The position numbers and the translations under genes are program-made. A stretch of DNA of 64,000 nucleotides from NCBI RefSeq assembly GCF_018131225.1, contig NZ_JAFCMM010000005.1, positions 310,001 to 374,000 on the forward strand. Reading direction: 5' to 3'. How positions within the stretch are numbered: the stretch's first letter is position 1; each line of letters begins with the position of its first letter. The DNA comes from Bradyrhizobium sp. U87765 SZCCT0048 (GTDB lineage: Bacteria; Pseudomonadota; Alphaproteobacteria; Rhizobiales; Xanthobacteraceae). This document shows, piece after piece, positions 44,401-52,568 of this stretch. The notes below the pieces were generated by a model that was given only the letters and a program-made list of their open reading frames with translations, did no database searches and was not told where the DNA came from.

Positions 44401-44605
44401 GCGGCGGGGACGCGCGCTGGCGCCGATCGCCGCGACCCTCGCGGACGCTGCCGCCCGTGGCGCGCTCGGCCGCGATCTGCCGACGCTGTGCGCGAGCTAC
44501 GCGCACCTGCACTGCAACCGCCTGCTGGGCCGTGACCGCGCGCGCGAGCAGCACGTGCTCGCGCTGCTGCTGCGCGTGCGCAAGAGTCTCGACGCGGGTG
44601 CGTGA
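41465..44605 (+). CDS. Class I lantibiotic dehydratase (LanB)
   Basis: This 1046-residue protein is a full-length LanB joining the glutamylation and elimination domains. RMTSRPTPFGLCAG at residues 94-107 matches the N-terminal domain. The C-terminal elimination domain has RYSDPAPHLRLR (813-824), TYEREVERYGG (860-870) and HLHCNRL with His1014, at places equivalent to the NisB residues needed for glutamate elimination. It would use glutamyl-tRNA to dehydrate Ser and Thr of the precursor. Translation is coupled to lanC by a four-base overlap, as no ribosome-binding sequence of its own is visible. No transporter gene follows. Confidence 0.92.
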   Translation: MSTAAQRRARPPDAGAGDEPLFDPFDVLMVRAPLLPLRREDGAGATFAGMIDDPAVSRAIAVASRTLAASAQRPARDARAQRRRDASLLRYFLRMTSRPTPFGLCAGAALGRFGAHTDLRLADAPPVVRSRPDMVVLHQAIDALEAQPAIRSGLAVVAHPAVTVRRGRATLGGIEAQHTAAGAARISMRATPALRRVLELARQPIGWAELAAALCAATPGATMEKADGLLEELRRCGFLITDLRPPLTAADPFGHVVARLRAIASATDVAGRLAALQARLAAWDAAPAAAAAADFAALAAEVETALGVPFRTPLQVDMRWPLAGDGVNIAVGHEAARAAELLLRLTPFPSGLTPILAYRETFSARYGSDRDVPLLEMLDPDQGIGPPPDPNDLVPLRSPARDRMLIDIAARALHDRARVVELTGTMIAALQTWSPRRADAPASLDLYVAVAAASALAIDAGDFAVVVGPNVGAAAAGRNLGRFAELLGTEGGAALRRIARAEQRQRPDRVFAELIFPPERARTANVVTRPQTRDHQIGLRASAHPDGMRTIPLDELVVRVTAGRFALLWQAPGAPPRRVEVCAGHMLNHKRAPALCRFLADVGRDGMVQLNGFDWGVARDFPYLPRLQAGRVVLRLAQWRIDPLHGDLAAADDVAFGAALARWRAHWNVPRHVFLGSGDGPSDHRLLLDLDDGAQAAILREEIGRLASGGHVLLQEAYPAPDQAWLQGPGGGYVGELVVSLLRRSGEVASETVAPVSAPVPMAQRLRPPGSDWLYLKLYCDPAVEDALIGEAIADFAGALQARRQISGWSFLRYSDPAPHLRLRLHGRSGGLRREVMAQACDWAAGLMRDDLVAQFAVDTYEREVERYGGIAGMAAAERLYAADSRAVAALLALARDEALPFDRLALSAVSVDDLLAGVGLDAEARRALYQRHADAAGPAAAREATEAYRIRKADLIALLRAPLLGGVRHAGPVRSILARRGRALAPIAATLADAAARGALGRDLPTLCASYAHLHCNRLLGRDRAREQHVLALLLRVRKSLDAGA

Positions 44606-44648
44606 TCGCTGAAGATACGTGATCGCAGGTGATCGTGGCAGGTGATCG
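44602..44648. repeat. Four GTGATCG copies after lanB
   Basis: GTGATCG occurs at 44602, 44619, 44629 and 44642, spanning the lanB stop and the interval to the convergent gene. The uneven spacing suggests local slippage rather than an ordered array. No function is inferred. Confidence 0.4.
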
Positions 44649-44657
44649 CGAGCGGCG

Positions 44658-45131
44658 TCAGCGCCAGGCACAGATGCCGCTGTTGCCGCGGCATGGCCAA
44701 CTCTGCGGACGTGCATCGAACGCCTGCGCGTCGAGCGGGTTGCCATGACGACGCGTCGCGACGCGCCGCACGGCAGGCTTGCCGCGCGGCTTCGGCGTGA
44801 TCTCCGCGGTGCGCGAGACCTCGCCCTTGCCGTTCTTGTCGACTTGAGGCGCGAGCGCGCGGGCAAGGTGCGCCGTATGCCCGCCGGTGTTCGGCAGGGT
44901 TTCGGTTCTGGCCTCGACACCGAACGGCGCGAAATGCGTCTCCGGGCCAAGACGGCGCGGCGACAGCGCCGCGCGGTTGAGGTCGAGCGTGAGAAAGTCG
45001 TCGGGGCGGTAGGCGTCGATCGGCGGCTGGGTCTGGGCTTGGACGGTCGTGGCGCAGCACAGCGCGAGCAGCACGAGGCCGGCGATACCCCGCCGTCGTC
45101 CGCGATCTGTCGATGGGCTCCGCGTCGTCAT
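44658..45131 (-). CDS. Secreted hypothetical protein (157 aa)
   Basis: A signal peptide (GIAGLVLLALCCATTVQAQ) is followed by a proline- and arginine-rich soluble part and a C-terminus SWPCRGNSGICAWR with two Cys. GAGG lies five bases before the ATG. No family is recognised. It is convergent with lanB, 52 bases from its stop, and probably unrelated to it. Confidence 0.6.
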   Translation of the reverse strand: MTTRSPSTDRGRRRGIAGLVLLALCCATTVQAQTQPPIDAYRPDDFLTLDLNRAALSPRRLGPETHFAPFGVEARTETLPNTGGHTAHLARALAPQVDKNGKGEVSRTAEITPKPRGKPAVRRVATRRHGNPLDAQAFDARPQSWPCRGNSGICAWR

Positions 45132-45417
45132 GTCAGCCTCGTGTCACCTTCGTTTCTGCAGCGTCCCGCCTCATGCATGACATGTATGTCGAAGGCGGTC
45201 GTTTGCCAGATCCGCAATCGCGCCCGTGGCGTCCGGATCGCGCCATCCGGACGCCAGGCCGAATCTGTTCGCTGGCGGCGTGCCGAATGCACAGCCTACC
45301 AACGCCGGGGCCGCAAGCCGGTTCCCGGGCGGAACAGGCTTGCGGCTGGTCTCGGCGGCACAAACGCAAAGGGCGGCCCGCAGGCCGCCCTGATGTGGAC
45401 TGTCGTGGTGAGGCGTC

Positions 45418-45735
45418 TCACCAGTGGCGATGATGCCAGCCACCGTGCCAGCCGCCACCCCATCCTCCGCCCCAGCCGCGCCGATAACCCCAGCCGCCGC
45501 CATAGTAGTAACGCGGTCCGCCGTAGTAACCGTAGCCCGGGCCGTAGCCGTAACCATAGTAGTAGTTCGGGCGCCACCAGCAGCGCCAGGGGTTGCACAC
45601 CCAGCGCACCTGATCGGTGTGGACCGGCGTCTGCACTCCCTGCAGCCCGTTCGGCATCGCTGCCGATGCGCCGCTGCTCGACAGCGCCATCCCGATCGTG
45701 GCCACGCAGGCCAGCAAAGCCAATCTTGCCTTCAT
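45418..45735 (-). CDS. Small secreted Gly/Tyr/Trp-rich protein (105 aa)
   Basis: A signal peptide (KARLALLACVATIGMALSSS) precedes WVCNPWRCWWRPNYYYGYGY and a low-complexity tail of Gly, Tyr, Trp and finally His. The ATG at 45735 has GGGAG six bases upstream, better than the ATG two codons earlier. Proteins like this are repeated in Bradyrhizobium-type genomes. The CxxxC pair and His tail could bind metal; no function is established. Confidence 0.65.
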   Translation of the reverse strand: MKARLALLACVATIGMALSSSGASAAMPNGLQGVQTPVHTDQVRWVCNPWRCWWRPNYYYGYGYGPGYGYYGGPRYYYGGGWGYRRGWGGGWGGGWHGGWHHRHW

Positions 45736-46055
45736 GATCATCTCCCGGTCTCGCATTCTGCGTCTTGAAATCCTGCTTGCTTCGGCAAGGTCACGGCCGC
45801 AACTCCTCGCGGACGGCACGTTGCGGGGCGATCATGGCGAAGTCTTGATTACTCCTCCATGAACAGCGCGTTCATGTCGCTGAACGCGGTGTTGCCTGCG
45901 CGCATTGCGATCCAACCGGCCGGGACCGATCGCCGGCTCCATTGTTGTCGGCTGCGTCAGTACGTGCCGTCATGGTGATGGCACGCCGCGCTGAGCGTCG
46001 GCATGGCGGGCGGCCCGAAAGCCGCCCGCCTGGAATCACGCGTCGCCGTGACGAA
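45736..46055. other. Intergenic stretch without a convincing gene
   Basis: No supported gene lies between the two small secreted protein genes. Slightly A/T-richer sequence around 45840-45900 may contain a promoter for the Gly/Tyr-rich gene. Confidence 0.4.
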
Positions 46056-46301
46056 TTACCAGTGATGATGCCGCTTCTTGATGATCACCACACGGTCATG
46101 GTGGCGATCCCAGTCGTGGTGGCGATGCCAGCCGCGGTCGCGGCGCCAGCCATGGTCGCGGCGCCAGCCATGGTCGCGATGCATGTCGGCATACGCGCCG
46201 CGCCGTCCATCCTTGATCACCACGGTCTCCGCGCTCGCGAGCGACGGCGCGGCGATCGCCAGCGACAGCGCGGCGGCCATCACATAACCCATCGTCTTCA
46301 T
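46056..46301 (-). CDS. Small secreted His/Arg/Trp-rich protein (81 aa)
   Basis: A signal peptide (MKTMGYVMAAALSLAIAAPS) is followed by ETVVIKDGRRGAYADMHRDH and a repeated heptad-like HGWRRD motif (three successive DHGWRR/DRGWHR units) ending KRHHHW. The corresponding DNA shows an 18-base tandem repeat, so the repeat number may vary. The histidines suggest metal binding. It has the same orientation and general form as the gene at 45418. Confidence 0.6.
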   Translation of the reverse strand: MKTMGYVMAAALSLAIAAPSLASAETVVIKDGRRGAYADMHRDHGWRRDHGWRRDRGWHRHHDWDRHHDRVVIIKKRHHHW

Positions 46302-46469
46302 GTGCTTCTCCTCCAGTGTTCAGCGAACATCGCTAGTCACATGCGCAGGCACAACCGTCTCGCTGCGAAGGCGTTCCCCGCGCAGGGCTGCAAACACATG
46401 AACGGATGTTCAGTTGCGGTGTGGTCGCCATGCGGATGCGTGGCGCTGCAGCTGCGTCCTTGCGTGACG

Positions 46470-48398
46470 TCAGGCGCTGCGTGAACCCGGCCAGGCGATG
46501 ACCGCGCCCGACATCACCATGCAGTCGCGGCCGCGCTCCTTGGCGGCGTAGAGCGCTCGATCGGCGGTCTCGATCAGCGCCGCGCCGTCGGGGCTGCCGG
46601 AGATTGCATGCTGCGTCGCGCCGCCGATGCTGACGGTGATGCGGCGTGCCGGCGGATTGTGGACGTGGGGCAGCGCCAGCTCCTGCAGTGCCCTTAGCAC
46701 CGCTTCGCCGCGCTGGGCACAGCCCTCGGCATCGGTGTCGGGCATCAGCAGCGCGAATTCCTCGCCGCCATAGCGTGCGGCGAGGTCGGCGGGCCGGCGG
46801 GCGTGAACGGCCAGCATCCGCGCCACCGCGCGCAGCGCATCGTCGCCGGCCTGGTGGCCATAGTGATCGTTGAACGGCTTGAAGTGATCGACGTCGATCA
46901 TCAGCAGCGATAGCGGCGTGCCGTCGCGCCGCGCGCGGGCCCATTCCTCGGCCAGTCGCTCGTCGAAATGTCGGCGGTTGGCGAGGCCCGTGAGGCCGTC
47001 ACGCGTGGCCAGCGCAGCGAGGCGCTGCTCGAGGTCCTTGTGCTCGGTCATGTCGCGCGTGATCGCGACCACGCCGTCGATCAGACCGCCGGTGGCGCGG
47101 GTGACGCGGAGCGCGCTCTCGACCCAGATATCGCCGCGCTCGCGATGGCGAGTGCGGTAGATGATGCGCGCCTCCTCGGCGCGACCATCCCTGAGTGCGG
47201 CGACACGCGCGCGCACGTCGGCGAGATCGTCGGCATGGACCCCGGACAGCGCCGGCCGGCCGGCGAGCTGCTGCGGCAGCCAGCCGACGACGCGCGCGGA
47301 GGAGGGCGAGGCGTAGAGGATCAGCTCGTCGAGGCCGATGCGCATCACCATGTCGCCGGACTGTTCGGCGAGAAGGCGAAAGTCCGCCTCCTTGGCCTCC
47401 AGCGCCGCGGCCATGCGCTGGCGCTGCGCGAGCTGCAGCACCAGCATGAAGCCTGCGAGCGCGATCAGCGCCACGAGGCACACCACGACCGCGAGATGGA
47501 TCAGTGCCTCGCGGCGCCACGGCGCGAGCACGTCGTCGCGCGCCTCCGTCGCCAGCATCAGCACCGGATAGCGGCTGCTCTTGCGATAGAAGCTGAGCCG
47601 TTCGATGCCATCAAGGGGCGAGGTGAAGACGTAGGGACCGGCGGCGGGGCGCTGCGACAGCTCGCGCATCAATTGGCGATGCGACATGTCGCGCCCGACA
47701 TAGCTGCCGTCGTCCTGGCTGCGCGCCAGGATGACCCCGCCCGTCGACAGCAGCGCGATGGCGCCACGCGCTCCGACGTCGAACTGGCGGTAGAAGTTCG
47801 CGAAGTAGTCGACGTCGATGGTGAGCAACGCGACGCCGGCGAAGCGGCCGTCGGTATGGTTGAAGCGCCGCGATGCGGTGATGATCCACTGGCCGCCCGA
47901 GCGGCTGCGCACGGGATGGCCGATCAGCGTGCCGCGTTCCGGTGAGGTCTGGTGTCGCTGGAAATAGTCGCGGTCGGCGTTGTTGAGGGCGGCGAGGTCA
48001 GCGACCGGCTCGGTGGTGGCGAGCCAGCGGCCGGTCTCGTCGAACACGAAGATGCCGTGCACCCGGCCGGCCGGATTGCGGCGGGCGAGGAAGGTCTGCA
48101 CCTTGGCCATTGCGGTGGCGCCGGTGCCTTCGAGCTCGAGCTGGTTGACCAGCACGGTCAGCGTATTGTCGGCGATCTCGAAGGTGTCGTCGGCATGCTG
48201 GGTCAGCGAGCGCGCGAGATTGGCGAGATCCGTCTCGGCGTTGTCGAGGTAGCTGGTGCGGGCTTCCCACTCGCGCCAGGCGCTCAGGGCCAGCATGGCG
48301 AGGCAGGCGAGCGCGACGAAGCCCGCCGCCAGCAGCGGCGGTCGGATCGGTCCGGATTTATGCCACACCGTGGCCACGACGCTCGCCTCTTCGCTCAC
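46470..48398 (-). CDS. Membrane diguanylate cyclase with Cache and PAS domains
   Basis: This 642-residue protein has a membrane segment at about 19-41, a periplasmic Cache-like sensor to about residue 305, a second segment (AVVVCLVALIALAGFMLVLQ), a PAS domain (FRLLAEQSGDMVMRIGLDEL) and a GGDEF domain. The active-site loop is RYGGEEF with GGEEF at 544-548, and the RxxD inhibitory site RPAD at 535-538 is present. It should synthesise c-di-GMP in response to a periplasmic ligand. It has no phosphodiesterase EAL domain. No ligand is inferred. Confidence 0.92.
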   Translation of the reverse strand: MSEEASVVATVWHKSGPIRPPLLAAGFVALACLAMLALSAWREWEARTSYLDNAETDLANLARSLTQHADDTFEIADNTLTVLVNQLELEGTGATAMAKVQTFLARRNPAGRVHGIFVFDETGRWLATTEPVADLAALNNADRDYFQRHQTSPERGTLIGHPVRSRSGGQWIITASRRFNHTDGRFAGVALLTIDVDYFANFYRQFDVGARGAIALLSTGGVILARSQDDGSYVGRDMSHRQLMRELSQRPAAGPYVFTSPLDGIERLSFYRKSSRYPVLMLATEARDDVLAPWRREALIHLAVVVCLVALIALAGFMLVLQLAQRQRMAAALEAKEADFRLLAEQSGDMVMRIGLDELILYASPSSARVVGWLPQQLAGRPALSGVHADDLADVRARVAALRDGRAEEARIIYRTRHRERGDIWVESALRVTRATGGLIDGVVAITRDMTEHKDLEQRLAALATRDGLTGLANRRHFDERLAEEWARARRDGTPLSLLMIDVDHFKPFNDHYGHQAGDDALRAVARMLAVHARRPADLAARYGGEEFALLMPDTDAEGCAQRGEAVLRALQELALPHVHNPPARRITVSIGGATQHAISGSPDGAALIETADRALYAAKERGRDCMVMSGAVIAWPGSRSA

Positions 48399-48620
48399 AC
48401 CGGCGAGCTTCCACAGTCGGCGTTAACGAGCCGTTGTTATCCACATGCAGGGCTGGAGGCCGCGCGCGTTCGTTGCAGCGGGAACTCGCTGTGATGCGCA
48501 GGGAACAGCGGTGGTTGCCGACAATTATCGGCGGAACCGCGGCACGTGTTTAACCGGGCAATGAAGGCAACGGCGGGGATGAGAACGTGGAACCCGACCA
48601 CGGCATGGCCGCGACGGCGG

Positions 48621-49100
48621 TCAGCGTACCTGCCAGCCGCCGAAGAAGCTGGCGAACAGCGGCGGTGGCTGCTGCGGACGCGGCAGCATCGCCACGCGCG
48701 CCGGTTGCGCCGCGCGGCGCTGCGCATCGTTGCGTGCAACCCTGGCTTTCGGCTTCTTCGGTGAAGCCGCCACCGGTTTATCGGTTGCCGTCGGCATCTG
48801 CGCGTAGGCGTCACGCGTGTCGGCGTCCGCGACCGCTTCGGTCGCCGGGCGCGTTGCCGCGCGCGCCGGCTGGATCTGTGCCTGGGCGACGTCGACCGAC
48901 GGAACAATGGTCGGCAGCGAGGCGTCGATCTCGACGCGCTCGGGGCCCTTCTGGCGGGAGGCGATGCGGATGGTCGACTTGTCGATGCCGTTCGTCTGCT
49001 GCTGGAGCGGCGCCTGCGGTGTCGGCAGATAGACGTTCGCGATCAGCATCAGCGCCAGAAGCGCACCGCCAACTCCGACAAAGTAACGTAACAGGGGCAT
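48621..49100 (-). CDS. Membrane-anchored hypothetical protein (159 aa)
   Basis: An N-terminal hydrophobic segment (MPLLRYFVGVGGALLALMLI) anchors a mostly disordered Pro/Ala-rich region ending FASFFGGWQVR. The ATG at 49100 is one codon after another in-frame ATG. No domain is recognised. It is upstream of the diguanylate cyclase gene on the same strand but 222 bases away. Confidence 0.5.
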   Translation of the reverse strand: MPLLRYFVGVGGALLALMLIANVYLPTPQAPLQQQTNGIDKSTIRIASRQKGPERVEIDASLPTIVPSVDVAQAQIQPARAATRPATEAVADADTRDAYAQMPTATDKPVAASPKKPKARVARNDAQRRAAQPARVAMLPRPQQPPPLFASFFGGWQVR

Positions 49101-49103
49101 CAC

Positions 49104-49456
49104 ACACCGTTCAGACTGAATTCAAGACACGAAACACGAACTGCGACCGATCCAGCACGGCTGGCTGTAGGGCGAGCCGCTGAGGTCGATCATCCCAGGT
49201 GGCAGGAGATGGCCGGCACGTTGCCGCCAAAAGCTTGCCCCCTCGGGCGAGATCAGGTGACATGACATGGAACATGTGATCCGCCGCGCCCGCCTCACGA
49301 GATCGTCATCCACAACCACATTCACAAGGCGGTTGCGGGGCCGATCGTGGTCAATTCCCTGCGATCGGTTTGGTTCCCGTGCGCGTGGTTAACCGCAAAC
49401 GGACGGCGCGCACGTTTTGGTGATTGGTCGGCGGCATCACCAGAAAGGTTCAGGAG
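49104..49456. other. Intergenic stretch without a convincing gene
   Basis: A short minus-strand frame at 49122-49325 has Arg/Ser-rich composition and no ribosome-binding site, so it is not called. No other feature is clear. Confidence 0.45.
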
Positions 49457-50404
49457 TTAGCGACTCGCCGTGGCGATACGCATTGCGCGTGGTGCCTGTT
49501 TGCCGGCGAGACGCGTCTTGCTGCGGCCCTCGAGGCGCCGGTGGGCCTGTTTCGCGGCCTGCGCCCGCGCCGCGCGTGCCGCCTCGCGGCGAGCTTGCTG
49601 CAGGCTGTCGCGCACGTCGGGCGCGAGTGCGACCGCGACTTCGACCGGTGGCCGTCCGCGCGACAGGCCGCCAATGCCTTCGCAAGGCGCCTCGCGCGGC
49701 AGGTGCTGGACGAGGCCGATCGTCTTCGCCTCGCGCAGCCAGTTCTCGGCGGCATTGCCGGTGATGCGGTGCACGTAGTTGCGCGTTTCCGCGGGCAGCG
49801 CTGCGCGCCGCGCCACCCAGTCCTGGATGCGGCCGGGGCCGGCGTTGTAGGCTGCCGCGGCAAGGCCGAGGTTGCCGAGGCGGTCGCGCAGCTTGCGCAG
49901 CAGGCGCGCCGAGGCCGGCAGCGCCTTGCGCGGATCGAACGGATTGTCGAGGCCTTCCTCCGCGGCCGTATCGGGCATGAACTGCGCGACGCCCTGGGCG
50001 CCGGCGTGGCTGACTTCGTCGGACTTGAATTGGCTCTCCTGCCAGATCAGGCGCGCGAAGAAGCTGACGGGAATGCCGGCGTCGCTCGCCGCCGTGGTCA
50101 GCGCTGCGCAGAACTCCTGGGTCGACAGCGCGGCGGGATCGCCGTCGTCCGGCGCGGCATCGTTCCAGCCGCTCGCCGGCGCCAGCGTGAGCGGCGCTAC
50201 CGGGGCGGGCGCGAACACGGCCAGCATGGTGCTGCCGCGGTCGAAATCGAATCGCGCGGTGTCGAACGGCATGGTTTCCGCTTCGCTCTTCGTCGTGTCG
50301 ATCGAGAGCTGCGGCAGATGATATGTGGAATTCACAGCCGGCCTGACCGCGACATCCGCCAGCAGCAGCGGCGCAGCAGCCAGGGCGGCGATCAGATATC
50401 GCAT
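49457..50404 (-). CDS. Lytic transglycosylase (SLT domain)
   Basis: This 315-residue periplasmic enzyme has a signal peptide (RYLIAALAAAPLLLADVA) and the SLT motifs LIWQESQFKSDEVSHAGAQG with the catalytic Glu in WQES, then VAQFMPDTAAEEG and AAAYNAGPGRIQDW. It cleaves glycosidic bonds in peptidoglycan. The C-terminal 60 residues are basic and Ala/Arg-rich. It is adjacent to the TPR protein gene on the same strand, with 220 bases between. Confidence 0.88.
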   Translation of the reverse strand: MRYLIAALAAAPLLLADVAVRPAVNSTYHLPQLSIDTTKSEAETMPFDTARFDFDRGSTMLAVFAPAPVAPLTLAPASGWNDAAPDDGDPAALSTQEFCAALTTAASDAGIPVSFFARLIWQESQFKSDEVSHAGAQGVAQFMPDTAAEEGLDNPFDPRKALPASARLLRKLRDRLGNLGLAAAAYNAGPGRIQDWVARRAALPAETRNYVHRITGNAAENWLREAKTIGLVQHLPREAPCEGIGGLSRGRPPVEVAVALAPDVRDSLQQARREAARAARAQAAKQAHRRLEGRSKTRLAGKQAPRAMRIATASR

Positions 50405-50624
50405 CCCGAGACAGACCCTGTGACAACCTTCCCCAAGGCGTCCGGCGCGGGCCCGACTTGTGCGTCAGGATTTCAGCCTCGCGACGGGCGCGAGAACGGA
50501 GTTGCCGCGCCAAGCCGTCGCTTTGATGAGCCGAATGCGGCGAAATGCGGAAACGCTGTGGTGGGTGCAAGGCGCGGGAACCAGTGGGTTCCAGATGATA
50601 CCGCGGACGCGCCGTGCGGACGCG

Positions 50625-51776
50625 TCAGTTGCAGTCCTTGTCGAGCATGCAGGCGCGGATCGCCTCATGGCTGTCCGCCGGTGCTTCCTTCGGGGCGGCT
50701 GCGGCGCGGTAGCGGGCGGCGCGCTGCGTCGGCGGCGTCTCGGACCGCGCGTCGATGGCGGCCTGCGGAGCGGCATCGGCGTGCTCCGTCTCGTCGAGCT
50801 GGCGATGCATGCGCGCGCGCATCAGCAGCGCTTCGCTGTTGTCCGCATCGCGCGACAGCACGGTATCGAACGCAACCTGGGCCTTTTGAAAGTCGCGCTG
50901 GCGGACATGGACGATGCCTTTGGCATAGAAGGTGTCGGCATCGATCGAGCCGAGCGCGATAGCCTTGTCGAGGTCGGCGAGCGCGTCGGTTTCGCGGCCG
51001 CGCTTGTAGGCGAGGTACTGGCCGCGCGCGGCGAACGCCTGCGCGACCGGCCGGTAGGCGATTGCCGCATCGAGATCGCGCTCGGCGAGTTGCGCCTCGC
51101 CGCGCGCGTCGCGAACCTGGGCGCGGTTCTGCAGGGCGATGATGTGGAAGTCGAGCCGGTCACCGTGCTCGTCGAGATAGCCCTGGCGGTTGACCACCGT
51201 CGGCACGATCGCGACCAGGGCGTCGGCGTCCCTGAGCGCCGGATCGAACTGGCCGCGACCGCGGTACTGCCGGCTGCGGAACAGGAGCGCGTAGGCCTCG
51301 ATCGGATCGGCGGCGAGCGCCAGCGTGAAGTAGCGGGTGCTCTGCGCGCCGTCAGTAAAGGTGCCGGCCATGCGCAGCGCATGCGCGTTCGCCGGTTCGA
51401 TCGCCAGCGCCTGCTGCAGCATGTCGGTCGCCTCGCGCCAGCGATGGCCGCGCGCCGCGACATTGGCGCGGGCCACGAACAGCTCGGCGTTGCGCGGCGT
51501 CAGCTTGATCGCGGCGTCGTAGTCCTGCTGCGCGAGGTCGAGCCGCTTGCTGTTGTGATAGGCCTTGCCGCGGATGAACAGCGCGAAGCCTTTGGCGGCC
51601 GGCGGCGTCGACGGGTCGTCGATGATCGCCGAGCACGGCGCGATGACGCTGGCGGGGATGGTCTGGACCTGCAGCAGGGTGCACGGCGTGGCGGCGAGGG
51701 CCTGCGTGGCGCCGGCCAGCGCGAGGCCGGTCAGTGCGGCGGTCGACAGAGCCTTCAGCAGACGCAGGCCGCCCAT
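50625..51776 (-). CDS. Secreted TPR repeat protein
   Basis: This 383-residue protein has a signal peptide (LLKALSTAALTGLALAGATQ) and several 34-residue tetratricopeptide repeats from about residue 55, for example DLAQQDYDAAIKLTPRNAEL, ALADLDKAIALGSIDADTF and FQKAQVAFDTVLSRDADNSE. Such proteins are periplasmic scaffolds. A pair of Cys residues is near the N-terminus and two near the C-terminus. Partners are unknown. Confidence 0.85.
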   Translation of the reverse strand: MGGLRLLKALSTAALTGLALAGATQALAATPCTLLQVQTIPASVIAPCSAIIDDPSTPPAAKGFALFIRGKAYHNSKRLDLAQQDYDAAIKLTPRNAELFVARANVAARGHRWREATDMLQQALAIEPANAHALRMAGTFTDGAQSTRYFTLALAADPIEAYALLFRSRQYRGRGQFDPALRDADALVAIVPTVVNRQGYLDEHGDRLDFHIIALQNRAQVRDARGEAQLAERDLDAAIAYRPVAQAFAARGQYLAYKRGRETDALADLDKAIALGSIDADTFYAKGIVHVRQRDFQKAQVAFDTVLSRDADNSEALLMRARMHRQLDETEHADAAPQAAIDARSETPPTQRAARYRAAAAPKEAPADSHEAIRACMLDKDCN

Positions 51777-51905
51777 CGTCTCGTCCCCCGTGCAGCAAGC
51801 ACGCAGGACGACCTAAGGTAGAGCCCTGAAGATGCCGTCAATAAAATGCCGACAATTGTCGCGATCGCCGGCCGGCACGCGCGCCATGCCCGCAATTCAC
51901 TGAAG

Positions 51906-52307
51906 TCACAGCGCCCGCAGCGCCCGCAGCGCGCGGCGGCGGTCGGCGCGGGTATCGGGCAGGGCGTCGCGGTCGAGCGCGAGCTGATCGATCACTGTGG
52001 TCTGCACGCGCGCGCGCCACTCGTGCTCGAGGCGGTGATAGATGCGCAGGTACAGCGGATCGCCTTCGTCGAGCGCCACGCTGTGACGGGCGAAGGCCGG
52101 CAGGCTGCGGCCGGCGCGTGCCGCCGCGATGATCTCGTGCGGCGCATGCGCAAGGCGCCGCGCGCCGTCGAGCGCGATGGCGCGGATCGTCCATGCGCCG
52201 TCGCCGTGATAGGCGATCTCCGCCGAGCCGGTGACGTCGCCGGCTTCGATGCCGCCGTCGATCACCAGTGGCAATTCCTCGAACTGGAAAGTGAGGGTGC
52301 GTCCCAC
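51906..52307 (-). CDS. Hypothetical protein (133 aa)
   Basis: The protein starts VGRTLTFQFEELPLVIDGG and has a beta-rich first half and a helical basic C-terminus (YLRIYHRLEHEWRARVQ). A GTG start at 52307 has GGAGG upstream, while the longer frame would begin with TTG and no ribosome-binding site. No family is recognised. Confidence 0.5.
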   Translation of the reverse strand: MGRTLTFQFEELPLVIDGGIEAGDVTGSAEIAYHGDGAWTIRAIALDGARRLAHAPHEIIAAARAGRSLPAFARHSVALDEGDPLYLRIYHRLEHEWRARVQTTVIDQLALDRDALPDTRADRRRALRALRAL

Positions 52308-52568
52308 GCGGCCTCCGCTGCTTGCGAACCGAAGCGCCACTGTCACTGAAAATTCAGTTGGTCTCAACAAAATGCGCCGGACCGTGAATAAGTTGTCGCC
52401 GGCGCGCTGGCGGTACCATCGTCATGCCGCTGTCATCGGTCTCCCCTAAAGCAACCCTTAACAAAAGATGAAAGCTCTTTTGGGATAGCGGGGGCTATGG
52501 TGGTGTTTGTGAAGGGTGGCGTCAGCCGCCGGCGTTCGGCTGTGCGCGTGCATGGTCAGGAAATGGGA

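Noticed and set aside
41330..44950. 1206-codon minus-strand frame over lanB
   Set aside because: The plus strand has all LanB motifs; the antisense product is low complexity.
49122..49325. 67-codon minus-strand frame
   Set aside because: No start-site signal, unusual composition and no recognisable feature.
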